Source: Lentzea alba
GTDB taxonomy: Bacteria > Actinomycetota > Actinomycetes > Mycobacteriales > Pseudonocardiaceae
DNA: 64,000 bases
Reading direction: 5' to 3'
NCBI RefSeq assembly: GCF_011067745.1
Contig: NZ_JAAMPJ010000007.1
Span: 478,601-542,600 of the forward strand
The notes under the pieces: model-generated
Seen by the model: only the letters and a program-made list of their open reading frames with translations
Database searches by the model: none
Told to the model about the DNA's origin: nothing
Made by a program: the position numbers and the translations under genes
Shown here: positions 41,137 to 51,400 of the stretch, one piece after another
How positions within the stretch are numbered: the first letter of the stretch is position 1
Layout: the number at the start of each line of letters is the position of its first letter

Positions 41137-42168
41137 TTGTCCAGTTTTTCGAATGAGCTTCGCGTGCCCGCGGTACGGGTTATCACGGGCGATGACGTGC
41201 ACTCGTGCGTGAATGGCAGCGCCGAGGAGTGCGTTGATCTCGTTCGCCGCGCCTACCTCACGCACTCCGCCGGAGACAGCTCCAACCCGCACAGCAGCTT
41301 CCTGCGTTTTCCGCACAAGCCGAACTCGCGGATCATCTCGCTGCCGGCCTATCTCGGCGGTGATTTCGGCGTCGCGGGCATGAAATGGATCGCGAGTTTC
41401 CCGGACAACACCGCAGGTGGTATCCCGCGCGCGTCGGCGATGCTCATCCTGAACGACACCGAGATCGGTTATCCGTTCGCGTGCCTGGAGTCCTCGATCA
41501 TTTCCGCGACGCGCACCGCGGCCTCCGCCGTGCTCGGCGCCGAAGCGCTGGCGGGTGAGCGCGCCGCGCGCAGGGTCGGTTTCATCGGGACGGGCCTGAT
41601 CGCGGGCCACGTCTGGCGCTTCCTGCGCGACCTGAAGTGGCGGATCGACGGCTTCCGGCTCTACGACACCGTGCGCGCCAACGCGGACCGGTTCGGCGAG
41701 ACGCTCACCGAGGACGGTGCGACCGGCGTGGTCACTGTGGACACCGCCGCCGAGGCGATCGAGGACTGCGACCTCGTGGTGCTGGCGACCGTCGCGGGCG
41801 AGCCGCACATCAGCGACCCGGGCCTGTTCGCCCACGCGCCGACGGTGCTGCACCTGTCGTTGCGCGACCTGTCCCCCGAGGTGATCCTCGCGGGCCAGAA
41901 CATCACCGACGACGTGGACCACGCGGTCCGCGAACGCACGTCGTTGCACCTCACCGAACAGCGCACGGGCGACCGCGCGTTCGTCGCGGGCACGATCGCC
42001 GACGTGCTGAACGGCGTGGTGCGGCGCGACCCGGCGCGGGCGGCCATCTACTCGCCGTTCGGGCTCGGCGTGCTCGACCTGGCGATCGGCAAGTGGGTGT
42101 ACGAGCAGGTGACCGAGCGGAACGACGGCACGGTCATCGACGACTTCTTCGGCAGCGCGGTGAGGTGA
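41137..42168 (+). CDS. sbnB: ACEGA dehydrogenase (Dap pathway, SbnB homologue)
   Basis: 343 residues of the ornithine cyclodeaminase/mu-crystallin family. The TTG start has GGAAGG upstream. Motifs: KWIASFPDNT, ASAMLILNDTEIGYPFACLESSIISATRTAAS in the substrate half, and the NAD-binding loop GFIGTGLIAGH (about residues 149-159). SbnB oxidises ACEGA with NAD+ and releases 2,3-diaminopropionate and 2-oxoglutarate. The two-gene pair supplies Dap for the diamino-acid-specific module of the second NRPS. The next gene (mbtH) starts two bases after its stop. Confidence 0.9.
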   Translation: MSSFSNELRVPAVRVITGDDVHSCVNGSAEECVDLVRRAYLTHSAGDSSNPHSSFLRFPHKPNSRIISLPAYLGGDFGVAGMKWIASFPDNTAGGIPRASAMLILNDTEIGYPFACLESSIISATRTAASAVLGAEALAGERAARRVGFIGTGLIAGHVWRFLRDLKWRIDGFRLYDTVRANADRFGETLTEDGATGVVTVDTAAEAIEDCDLVVLATVAGEPHISDPGLFAHAPTVLHLSLRDLSPEVILAGQNITDDVDHAVRERTSLHLTEQRTGDRAFVAGTIADVLNGVVRRDPARAAIYSPFGLGVLDLAIGKWVYEQVTERNDGTVIDDFFGSAVR

Positions 42169-42170
42169 CG

Positions 42171-42374
42171 ATGAGCGAGATCCAGTACACCGTGGTCGTG
42201 AACCACGAGGACCAGCACTCCGTCTGGTTCGCCGACCGGCCCGTTCCAGCCGGTTGGACCGAAATCGGGTTCACCGGCACCAAGGAGGCGTGCCTGGCGC
42301 ACGTCGAAGAGGTGTGGACGGACCTCACGCCGCGTTCCGTGCGCGAGCGGCTCACCGCGGGGGAGGCACGATGA
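42171..42374 (+). CDS. mbtH: MbtH-like NRPS partner protein
   Basis: 67 residues with the MbtH signature N-x-E-x-Q-x-S-x-W (here NHEDQHSVW), a P-x-G-W motif (VPAGWTEIGF), and the C-terminal region KEACLAHVEEVWTDLTPRSVR, which carries the family's second Trp. MbtH proteins bind A domains and are often needed for their folding or activity. It is placed inside the operon and its stop overlaps the radical SAM start (ATGA). It could serve any of the A domains in the cluster. Confidence 0.95.
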   Translation: MSEIQYTVVVNHEDQHSVWFADRPVPAGWTEIGFTGTKEACLAHVEEVWTDLTPRSVRERLTAGEAR

Positions 42375-44290
42375 CCGCGGGCGTGCTCCTGGACACCAGG
42401 AAGGTCGTCACCACCGTCGAGCTGTCGGTGTTCGAACGGATCACCCCGCTCGTGTCGGGCTACCTCGAGGCGTACGCGTCGACGGATCCGGTGGTGAGCA
42501 AGGAGTTCCGCTTCGACAAGTACACGACGAGCATCAAGACGCCGCTCGACACGATCGCGGAGGCCTTGCTGGCCAAGGACTCCGACGTGTTCGCGTTCTC
42601 GACGTACGTGTGGAACGTCGGCCTGGTCCGCAAGCTGCTGGTGCGGCTGCGCGAGGCCCGTCCCGACGTGCACATCGTCCTGGGCGGGCCGCAGGTGATG
42701 CACCACGGCCTGCGCTACCTCGACCCGGCCGACGAGCGGATGATCGTGTGCAACGGCGAGGGCGAGGTGACGTTCACCGAGTACCTGCGCGAGCTCACCG
42801 CGCCGGCACCGGACCTCACCACCGTGGCCGGGCTGACGATGTACCGGGACGGACAGCTGGTCACGACGCCGGAACGACCGCGCATCAAGGACCTCGAGAC
42901 GATCCCGTCGCCGTTCCTGACCGGGCTGATCTCCGACGAGTACAGCATCAGCATCATCGAGACCAACCGCGGCTGCCCGTACCACTGCGGCTTCTGCTTC
43001 TGGGGTGCGGCGACCAACGACCGCGTCTACCGGTTCGACGAGGAACGGGTGCGCGACGAGCTGACCTGGATGGCGCGCAACGGCACGCTGTTCCTCTACA
43101 TCGCCGACGCGAACTGGGGCATGCTCGCCCGCGACGTCGAGTTCTCCGAGCACATCGCCTCGCTCACCCGCGAGTACCGGCTGCCGAACGTCGTGTACTT
43201 CTCCTCGGCGAAGAACAAGCCGCACGCGGTCACCAAGATCACCGGCATCTTCCAGGAGGCCGGGCTGGTCGCGTCCCAGCCGGTCTCCATGCAGACGCTG
43301 GAACCGACCAGCTTGAAGATCATCGCCAGGGACAACATCAAGCTCGACGCGTTCGGCTCGGTGCAGGACGACCTGCGCGACCGCGGCCTGAGCTCGTTCA
43401 TCGAGCTGATCTGGCCGCTGCCCGGCGAGACGCTGGAGACGTTCAAGCACGGCATCGGCACGCTGTGCGAGCGGGACGCGCACACGATCATCTCGTACTC
43501 GCACCTGCTGCTGAACAACACGCCGATCTACCACAACCGCGAGAAGCTCGGCCTGATCACCCGGCCGGCCGGTGGTGAGGTCGCCGAGGCGCAGATCGTG
43601 ATCGGCACGGAGCAGGTCACGCCCGACGAGTTCGCCGAGGGCATGCGGTACTTCTACGCCGTGCACGCGGTGCACAACACGCGCAGCCTGCGCGCCACGG
43701 CGAAGTACCTGACGGGCAAGGGGATCACGACGTTCCCCGACCTGTTCTCCGGGATGGTCGAGCACTGGCGCGGCCTGCCCGAGGACGACGCCATCAAGTC
43801 CTACGTGGAGCGTTCCATCCGCGACGCGCTGTTCTACGACGTCGGCAACTACGGCCTGTTCGTGCACATGGTGCTGCACGAGCACCGGGCGCTGTTCACC
43901 CGGCACCTGCGCGACTTCGTGGCGGCGCAGCCGTGGTGGTCGGACCCGACCGCGCGGGCGTTGTTCGAGATCGACCTGGTGAACCGGCCGTACATCTACT
44001 CCTCCACGCCGCTGGAGGAGTTCGATCGTCCTTTCGAGACGGTCGTGGTGTCCGCAGCGTCCGGGCGCACCCGCACGGTCGAGCTCGACCCGTCCTGGCA
44101 CGAGGAACTGCGCCGGTCGGTGCGGCTGGATCCGCTGGTGCCGCAGGGGCCGCGGTTCGTCGTCGACTACAAGCGGCTGCAGTACCCGTACATGGCGGGG
44201 CAGAGCATCGACCACAACGCGAACTACTGCCACGGCATGATCGAGAAGATCGAGAACATCGCGCCGATCTGGCGTTCGACGGGAGCCTGA
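42371..44290 (+). CDS. B12-binding radical SAM protein
   Basis: 639 residues. An N-terminal cobalamin-binding domain (about 1-150, with VFAFSTYVWNVGLVRKLLVRLRE and IVLGGPQ) lacks the DxHxxG motif, as usual for B12 radical SAM enzymes. The radical SAM barrel follows with NRGCPYHCGFCFWG (Cys 202, 206, 209), and the C-terminal 200 residues are a helical domain typical of B12-dependent radical SAM methyltransferases. It may methylate an unreactive carbon of the peptide or of a building block; ring contraction or other chemistry is also possible in this class. The start overlaps mbtH (ATGA) and the stop overlaps the peptidase gene by one base. Confidence 0.85.
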   Translation: MTAGVLLDTRKVVTTVELSVFERITPLVSGYLEAYASTDPVVSKEFRFDKYTTSIKTPLDTIAEALLAKDSDVFAFSTYVWNVGLVRKLLVRLREARPDVHIVLGGPQVMHHGLRYLDPADERMIVCNGEGEVTFTEYLRELTAPAPDLTTVAGLTMYRDGQLVTTPERPRIKDLETIPSPFLTGLISDEYSISIIETNRGCPYHCGFCFWGAATNDRVYRFDEERVRDELTWMARNGTLFLYIADANWGMLARDVEFSEHIASLTREYRLPNVVYFSSAKNKPHAVTKITGIFQEAGLVASQPVSMQTLEPTSLKIIARDNIKLDAFGSVQDDLRDRGLSSFIELIWPLPGETLETFKHGIGTLCERDAHTIISYSHLLLNNTPIYHNREKLGLITRPAGGEVAEAQIVIGTEQVTPDEFAEGMRYFYAVHAVHNTRSLRATAKYLTGKGITTFPDLFSGMVEHWRGLPEDDAIKSYVERSIRDALFYDVGNYGLFVHMVLHEHRALFTRHLRDFVAAQPWWSDPTARALFEIDLVNRPYIYSSTPLEEFDRPFETVVVSAASGRTRTVELDPSWHEELRRSVRLDPLVPQGPRFVVDYKRLQYPYMAGQSIDHNANYCHGMIEKIENIAPIWRSTGA

Positions 44291-46581
44291 TGTTGCTCGA
44301 CCGACGCCCAGCACTGGGCGTCCTCGCCGGGATCACGTTGCTCGGGGCACTGGCGGTGGTGGCGTTCGCGCCACCACCCGCCCGTTCCGGTGACGTCCCG
44401 GCGCGGGAGTTCTCCGCCGAACGCGCGGCCGTCCACCTGGAGCAGATCGCGCAACGTCCGCACCCGACGGGGACCCCGGACAACGCGCGGGTGCGCTCGT
44501 ACGTCGCCGACACCGCGCGTTCGCTGGGCGCGCAGGTCGAGGTGGACAGCGGTGACGTGGTGCGGGCGGGGTGGGGCAACCCGTTCCCCGCCGCGAACGT
44601 CCACAACGTCCTGGCCCGGCTGCCCGGCATCGACCCGCAGCGCAGCGGCGGGCAGACGCTGCTGCTCGTCGCCCACTACGACTCGGTGCCGACCGGTCCC
44701 GGCGCGGCGGACGACGGCGCCGCGGTGGCCGGGCTGCTGGAGACCATCAGGGCGCTGAAGGCCCGGGGCGGCACACCCAACGACGTCGCGTTCCTGTTCA
44801 CCGACGCGGAGGAGATCGGCGCTCTCGGCGCGGAGAGGTTCGTCCGCTCCCGCGGGGTCGACTGGCTCGGCGCGGTGCTGAACTGGGAGGCCCGCGGCAG
44901 CTCCGGCCCGGTGCTGATGTTCGAGACCAGCAGCGGCAACACCGAGCTGATCGACGCCTACGCCGGCACCGGGACCCGTCCGGCGGGCAACTCGCTCGCC
45001 TACGAGATCTACCAGCGGATGCCCAACGGCACGGACTTCACGGTCTTCAAGGACGCGGGCGCACGCGGCCTGAACGCGGCGTTCCTCGACGGCTTCCACG
45101 ACTACCACTCGCCGCACGACGACATCGCGAACCTGGACCGCGACAGCCTGCAGCACCACGGCGAGACCATGCTCGGGCTCGTCGACCGCCTCGGCTCCAC
45201 CGACCTGCGCACGCTCGGTTCCGACTCGAACGCCGTCTACTTCGACCTGTTCGCCCGCGTGCTGGTGCACTACCCGGCCTGGCTCGCCCTGGTCCTCGCC
45301 CTCGTCACGGTCCTGGGGCTCGCGGTCCTCGTCGTGGTGGGCGCGCACCGCGGAGCGTTGCGGACGGCTGGAGTCCTGGCGGTGGCCGGGGTGTCGGTCG
45401 GCGCAATCGCGATCACGGTCGCGGTGGGCGTCGGGCTGTGGCAGCTCGTGCTGGTCGTGCGGCCGGGCTTGTCGGCGCTGCCGTTGGAGGAACCGTACGA
45501 GCGCGGCTGGTTCGTGGCCGGGTTCCTGGTCGCCGCCGCGGCCGTCGTGCTCGCGGCCGCCGGGGTGGTGCGACGCCGCGAGCAGGCCGAGGTGATCGGC
45601 GGTGTGCTCCTGGTCGGGACGGTGGTGGTGGCCGCGACGGCGGTGATCGTGCCGGGCGCGTCCTACCTGCTGCAGTGGCCGGTTCTCGCCGGGCTCGTGG
45701 CGTTCTGGTGGAGCATCCGGCGCGGACACGCCGGTGCGCTGCTCCTCGGGCTGCCCGCGGCGGTCGCCGTGGTGCTGTTCGCACCGCTGGTCGGCGCCGT
45801 TCTGGTCGCGCTCGGCCTGCAACTCGCCGCCGTGGCGATCGCGGTCGCCGTCCTGGGCGGGCTGCTCCTGCTGCCGTTGCTCACGCCGCTCCCCCGTGCC
45901 GCCGTGGTCGTGCCCGTCGTCGTGGCGCTCGCGCTGGTCGGCACCGGCCTCGCCCGCTCGGGCTTCGACCGGACCGAGCCGCGCACGAACGCGTTGCTGT
46001 ACGTCCGGGACCTGACCGAGAACACGTCGACGTGGATGACCCGCGCCGACGAGACGGACGCTTGGACGTCGTCGGTACTCGGCGCCTCCCCCCGGGAGAC
46101 GCGGGCGACCACGTACTTCCCGCAGGAGGGCCCGGACTCGTTCCTCGCCGCGGACGCGCCCCGGCTCGACCTGCTGCCGCCCGAGGTGAAGGTCCTCGCC
46201 GACGACCGCGGTGCCGAACCGCGGGCCGTCAAGTTCTCCGTGACGTCGCGCCGGGACGCGTGGCGGATCGTCGTCCGCCTGCCGCAGGATCGGTTGCGGG
46301 AGTGCACGTTCGCCGGCACGCGGATGGACGAGGCGACGCTCGCCAAGGACGCCGACTACACCGGCGCCGTGGTGTTCCAGTACACCGGCGACTCCGACAC
46401 GTTCGAGCTGAGTTGTCTCGTCACCCCCGGCCCGCTGCCCGTGGACGCGGCCGACCAGACGATCGGCCTGCCGGACGAGGTCGCCGCCCACGCCGGGCCA
46501 CGACCCGAGGACACCTCGCTGATGCCGTTCGGTTTCACCCCGGCCGACACCTCCGTCGTCCGCCACGTCGTGGAGATCTGA
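44290..46581 (+). CDS. Membrane-bound M28-family peptidase
   Basis: 763 residues. An N-terminal signal/anchor helix is followed by an M28 domain (about 35-290): VAHYDSVP with His129, GAADDGAAV with the bridging Asp, FTDAEEIGALGAERF with the Glu pair, and HDYHSPHDD with the last His, the full zinc set. About nine membrane helices follow (about 330-560), then a beta-rich extracytoplasmic domain (about 590-763). The layout resembles ER metallopeptidase 1-like proteins. Its place between a tailoring enzyme and an exporter suggests that it trims the product outside the membrane or in the course of export. Stop and next start share one base (TGATG). Confidence 0.85.
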   Translation: MLLDRRPALGVLAGITLLGALAVVAFAPPPARSGDVPAREFSAERAAVHLEQIAQRPHPTGTPDNARVRSYVADTARSLGAQVEVDSGDVVRAGWGNPFPAANVHNVLARLPGIDPQRSGGQTLLLVAHYDSVPTGPGAADDGAAVAGLLETIRALKARGGTPNDVAFLFTDAEEIGALGAERFVRSRGVDWLGAVLNWEARGSSGPVLMFETSSGNTELIDAYAGTGTRPAGNSLAYEIYQRMPNGTDFTVFKDAGARGLNAAFLDGFHDYHSPHDDIANLDRDSLQHHGETMLGLVDRLGSTDLRTLGSDSNAVYFDLFARVLVHYPAWLALVLALVTVLGLAVLVVVGAHRGALRTAGVLAVAGVSVGAIAITVAVGVGLWQLVLVVRPGLSALPLEEPYERGWFVAGFLVAAAAVVLAAAGVVRRREQAEVIGGVLLVGTVVVAATAVIVPGASYLLQWPVLAGLVAFWWSIRRGHAGALLLGLPAAVAVVLFAPLVGAVLVALGLQLAAVAIAVAVLGGLLLLPLLTPLPRAAVVVPVVVALALVGTGLARSGFDRTEPRTNALLYVRDLTENTSTWMTRADETDAWTSSVLGASPRETRATTYFPQEGPDSFLAADAPRLDLLPPEVKVLADDRGAEPRAVKFSVTSRRDAWRIVVRLPQDRLRECTFAGTRMDEATLAKDADYTGAVVFQYTGDSDTFELSCLVTPGPLPVDAADQTIGLPDEVAAHAGPRPEDTSLMPFGFTPADTSVVRHVVEI

Positions 46582-48410
46582 TGACCGACGCGATCACGGT
46601 GCGGAACCTGACCCGCAGCTACCGCACGAACCAGCTGATCCTCGCGAACGACGACCTGACGTTCAGCGTGGCCAGGGGCGAGGTGTTCGGCGTGCTCGGT
46701 GCCAACGGCGCGGGCAAGACCACCCTCGTCTCGCAGCTGCTGGGGCTCGTCCGGCCGACATCGGGGTCGATCACGGTCGAGGGCGTCGACGTGGTGGCCG
46801 ACCCGGACGGGGTCAAGCGGATCACCGGTTTCCTGCCGCAGACCGAACTCGCGATGCGCGAGCTGGAAGTGCGGCGCGCGTTGCACTACACCGGCCGCCT
46901 GCGCGGGCAGAGCGAGGCCGACGCGCTGCGGCAGACCGACTCGCTGATCGACGAGCTCGGCCTCGGCCCGGTGGCCGGCCGGTACGTCAACCAGCTCTCC
47001 GGCGGCATGATGCGGCTGGTCAACTTCGGCATGGCGCTCATGGGCCGGCCGAAGCTGCTGGTGCTGGACGAGCCGACCAACGAGCTGGACCCGCACAACC
47101 GCCGTCTGGTGTGGGACGTCCTGGCCCGCCGCAGCGCCGAGGAGGGCGCCACGGTCGTGCTGGTCACCCACAACGTGCTGGAGGCCGAGTCGGTCGTCGA
47201 CCGGGTCGCCGTGATGAGGCGCGGCCGGATCGTCACGCTCGGGTCGCCCGGTGAGCTCAAGCACCGGCTCGGCGACACCGTGCGGATGGAGCTGCAGGTC
47301 CGCGACGGCGGCGAGCTCGGACCGGGTGAGCTCGCGCTGCTCGGCGCCACCGGCACCGTGGTTCCCGGCGCCAGGGACGGCCGCTACCTCGTGCACTGCG
47401 CCCCGGCGCGGATGCCGGAGCTGGTCACGGTCGTCACCGAGGGCATGCGGACGATGGGGATCGAGGACTTCCGGCTCTCCCGGCCGTCGCTGGAGGACGT
47501 GTACCTGAGCCTCGGCGACGGCCCGGACCCCGAACCGTCCACAGTGGACGTCACGGACTCGGCGGGCTCGGCGGGCTCGGCGGCGGTTCCGGCCGGGGTG
47601 GCCGTCCTCGCCCCGCCCGCCGTCCCGGTGGCGGCGCCGGTGAAGCCGGCTCTGCGCGAACGCCTCGCCCGAGGGTTGACGAGCTTCAAGTACCTCTGGC
47701 TGGAACAGATGCTGGAGGTCAGGTCCACCTGGTGGTGGAGCCTGTTGTTCGGCTTCCTGATGCCGGTGGCCATGGTGTTCGGGCTGACGAGGATCGGCGG
47801 CGGTCTCACCGACCAGAACAGCCTGCTCTACATCGTGAGCGGCGCCGCGGTGTTCTCCGTCGCCACCGAGGGGATCGCGACGCTGGCGCAACGCGTCGGC
47901 GTGGTGCGCACGAGCGGGATGTTGCTGTACTACGTGTCTCTGCCGATCAGCCGCACGGCGTTCCTGGCCGCGCTGGTGTTCTCCCGGTTGTTGCTGATCC
48001 TGCCGGGCCTGGTCACCCCGATCGTGGCGGCGCGGCTGATGTACGACGCCGACCTGGTCCTGTCCCCCATGCTGCTGGTCGTGCTGCCGCTGACGTGCCT
48101 CGCGCTGTCCGCGGTGGGCCTCGCGATCGGCACGGTCGTGGAGAGCATGGACGTGATCGTCGTGATCACGAACCTGCTGATCTTCGTTCTGCTGCTGGCG
48201 GCGCCGGTGCTCATCCCACCGGAGTCGCTGCCGTTGCCGTTGCGGCTCATCGGCTACCTGTTGCCACCCACCTACGCCGCGGAAGGACTCCGGCACGCCC
48301 TCAGCGGCGATCTCGGCGGGATGTTCCTCGTCGACATCGCCGTGCTGCTGGGGATGACCGTGCTCGGTCTCGCCGCGACGTCCCGCTGGATCCGTTGGCG
48401 TATCGCATGA
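46581..48410 (+). CDS. ABC exporter with ATPase fused to ABC-2 permease
   Basis: 609 residues. The N-terminal nucleotide-binding domain has Walker A GANGAGKTT (about 41), signature NQLSGGMMR (about 138), Walker B LLVLDEPTNELD (about 159) and the H-loop VTHN. A linker with SAGSAGSA and Pro/Val/Ala-rich sequence leads to an ABC-2 type permease of six helices (about 380-609). Drug-resistance type exporters usually encode these on two genes; the fused ATPase-first order is of the ABCG type. It probably exports the lipopeptide. The start overlaps the peptidase gene by one base, and the stop overlaps the NRPS start (ATGA). Confidence 0.9.
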   Translation: MTDAITVRNLTRSYRTNQLILANDDLTFSVARGEVFGVLGANGAGKTTLVSQLLGLVRPTSGSITVEGVDVVADPDGVKRITGFLPQTELAMRELEVRRALHYTGRLRGQSEADALRQTDSLIDELGLGPVAGRYVNQLSGGMMRLVNFGMALMGRPKLLVLDEPTNELDPHNRRLVWDVLARRSAEEGATVVLVTHNVLEAESVVDRVAVMRRGRIVTLGSPGELKHRLGDTVRMELQVRDGGELGPGELALLGATGTVVPGARDGRYLVHCAPARMPELVTVVTEGMRTMGIEDFRLSRPSLEDVYLSLGDGPDPEPSTVDVTDSAGSAGSAAVPAGVAVLAPPAVPVAAPVKPALRERLARGLTSFKYLWLEQMLEVRSTWWWSLLFGFLMPVAMVFGLTRIGGGLTDQNSLLYIVSGAAVFSVATEGIATLAQRVGVVRTSGMLLYYVSLPISRTAFLAALVFSRLLLILPGLVTPIVAARLMYDADLVLSPMLLVVLPLTCLALSAVGLAIGTVVESMDVIVVITNLLIFVLLLAAPVLIPPESLPLPLRLIGYLLPPTYAAEGLRHALSGDLGGMFLVDIAVLLGMTVLGLAATSRWIRWRIA

Positions 48411-51400
48411 CACAAGGAACTCGGCCCATGCTGCTCACCTCCGTCCGCACCGCGCCGACGTTCGTCGACGTGCTCACCGACCGCGCCGCCGGGTCGTCCC
48501 GGGTGGCACTGAGGTTCGACGACGGTGCGGGCCAGTCCGCGCTGACCTACTCGCAACTGCACGACCGAGCCCGTTCGGTGGCGGCACTGCTCGCGCAGCG
48601 GTGCGCGCCCGGCGACCGGGTGCTGCTGCAGCTGCCGCCGAGCCTCGACTACGTGGTGGCGTTCCTCGGGTGCCTCTACGCGGGCGTGATCGCGGTTCCG
48701 CTGTACCCGTCGGGCACCGGACGGCACGTCGCACGGCACCGCGCGCTGGTGGCCGACGCCGCACCGGCGGCCGTCATCGCGCGCGGCGAGGTGTCCGATG
48801 TGGACGTTCCCGTGCTCTCGGTCGACGGGGACCTGCCCGCACCCGGCGAGTGGCGGCGGCCCCCGATCACGCCGGACACCGTGGCGTTCCTGCAGTACAC
48901 CTCGGGCTCGACGGCGACCCCGCGCGGTGTTGTCGTGAGCCACCGCAACCTGCTCGCGAACTCGCTCCAGATCGGCGAGCGGTTCGGCGCGACCGAGGAC
49001 ACGCGCGCGGTCAGCTGGCTGCCGCCCTACCACGACATGGGTCTCATCGGCGGCATCCTGCAGCCGATCCACGCGGGTGCCACGGCCACGCTGTTCGCGC
49101 CGGTGTCGTTCATCAGCAACCCGCTGCGGTGGCTGCGGCTGATCTCGGAGCAGCGCGCGACCGTCAGCGGTGGCCCGAACTTCGCCTACGACCTGTGCGC
49201 CGACCGCCTCACCGACGCCGATCTGGCGGGGCTCGACCTGTCGAGCTGGGAGATCGCGTTCAACGGCGCGGAACCGGTGCGTGCGGCGACGCTCGAGAGG
49301 TTCGCCGAACGGATGGCGCCCTACGGCTTCCGCCGCGAGGCGTTCCTGCCGTGCTACGGGCTGGCCGAGGCGACGCTGATGGTCTCCGGCCACCGGGCCG
49401 CGCCGGTCACCACGTTCGCGGCGTCCTCCCTCGTGCCCGGCGAGCACGTCGTGCCGGATCCCGCCGGACGGCCGATCGTGTCGTGCGGGCCGGTGGTCGA
49501 CGGCGTCACGACGGTGGTGGTGAACACCGAGACCGGTACCGCGTGCCAGGACGGCGCGGTGGGCGAGATCTGGGTGGCGGGTGAGAACGTCGCGTCCGGC
49601 TACTGGGGCCGCGAGGACGACGACGTCTTCGGCGCCAGCCTGCCCGGCGACGACCGCGCCTGGCTGCGCACCGGCGACCTCGGGTTCGTCTTCGACGGCC
49701 TGCTGCACGTCACCGGCCGCGCGAAGGACCTGATCGTGGTGCGCGGCCGCAACCACTACCCGCAGGACCTGGAGCGCTGTGCCCTGGACGCGCACCCGGC
49801 GCTGCGCCGGGGTGCGGCGGCGTTCGGCCTGGGCGAGCGCGAGGAGGTGTGCCTCGTGCTGGAGTCGGCGACGGCGCACCGCGCGGAGGAGAACGCCGAG
49901 ATCGTGGTCGCCGTGTGCGCGGCGATGGCCCGCGAGCACGGCGTGACGCCCGCGACGATCGTGTTCGTCCGGCCCGGCAAGATCCCCACGACCAGCAGCG
50001 GCAAGGTGCAGCGGTCGCGGACGCGGGAGATGTTCGCCGACGGCTCCCTGCAGCCGGTGCACCGCTGGGACGCCGCCGGCGCGGGTGACCTGGCCGCGGT
50101 GAGCGAGGAGGACAGGGCCGACACGGCACGGGAGGTCGTGCTGCGGCTCGCGGCGGCCCGGCTCGGGCGCCCGGCCGACCCGGCGGTGCCGCTGGTCGCA
50201 CAGGGACTCGACTCGTTGAGCGCCACCGAACTGTCCGCCGCGATCACCGACGCGCTCGGCGTGCGGATCGAGCCGCGGACGTTGCTCGACGGCGCCACGA
50301 TCGACTCGTTGCCGCTGGACGCCCCGGCGGGCCGGACCGCCTCGGTCACGCCGGTCGCGGCCGGGCCGCAACCGATGACCGCCAACCAGAAGGCGTTGTG
50401 GCTGCTCGAACAGCTCAACCCCGGCACCGCGACCCAGCACGTCTACGCGGCCATCCGGTTCGAGTCCGAAGTGGACGCCGAGGCGCTGCGGCGCGCGTTC
50501 CAGTCGTTGGTCGACCGGCACCCAGCGCTGCGCACGGCGGTGCGCGGCAGCGACGAACCGCGGCAGGAGGTGCTGGCGCACCAGGAGGTCGCGTTCACCG
50601 TCGAGGACGCCGCGGCGCTCGACGAGGACGCCTTCGCCGCGCGGCTGGAGCGGGAGACGACCGGCGAGTTCGCGCTGGCGGAGGGCCGCGTGCTGCGGGC
50701 GGTGCTGTTCCGCCGCCCCGGCGGGGACGTGCTCGCGTTGGTGGTGCACCACATCGCCGTCGACATGTGGTCCATCGCGGTGCTCGCCGAGGAGCTCGGT
50801 CAGCTCTACTCCGGTGCCCCGCTGCCGCCCGCACCCGCCGCGGGTCCCGTCGAGGTGGCGCGCCGGCAGCACGAACTGCTCGCGTCACCGCGCGGTGCCG
50901 AGCTGCGCGAGCACTGGCGGTCCGTCCTCGACGGCGTCGAACCCGTGCTGGAGCTGCCGGCGGACCGGCCGCGGCCCGCCACCCGCGGGCACCGGGGCCA
51001 CTCGGTCACCACGCGCCTGGACCGCGAGCTGACCACCGCGTTGCGCGGGTTGGCGGCCGAGCACGACACCACGTTGTTCGTGGTGCTGCTCAGCGTCTTC
51101 CAGGCGCTCGTGCACCGCTACACCGGGGAGCGCGACTTCCTGGTGGGCGTCCCCGCCGCGGGCCGGACCGATCCCGACTTCCACCGGGTGGTCGGCTACT
51201 TCGTGAACCCGGTGCCGGTGCGCGCCCGCATCGACGAGGCGCGCACCGCGGCCGAGCACGTGCGCTCGGCGGGCAAGGCGGTCGGCGCCGCGCTGGCGCA
51301 CCAGGACATGCCGTTCCCGCAGCTGGTCGAGGAGCTGGAGCTCGCGCGGGAGGCGTCCCGGGCGCCGGGGTTCCAGGTCATGTTCAGCCAGACCAGGTCG

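Noticed and set aside
44571..46580. Long open frame running into the ABC exporter from within the M28 peptidase gene
   Set aside because: Arg/Gly-rich nonsense before 46581; the exporter proper starts at the ATG overlapping the peptidase stop.
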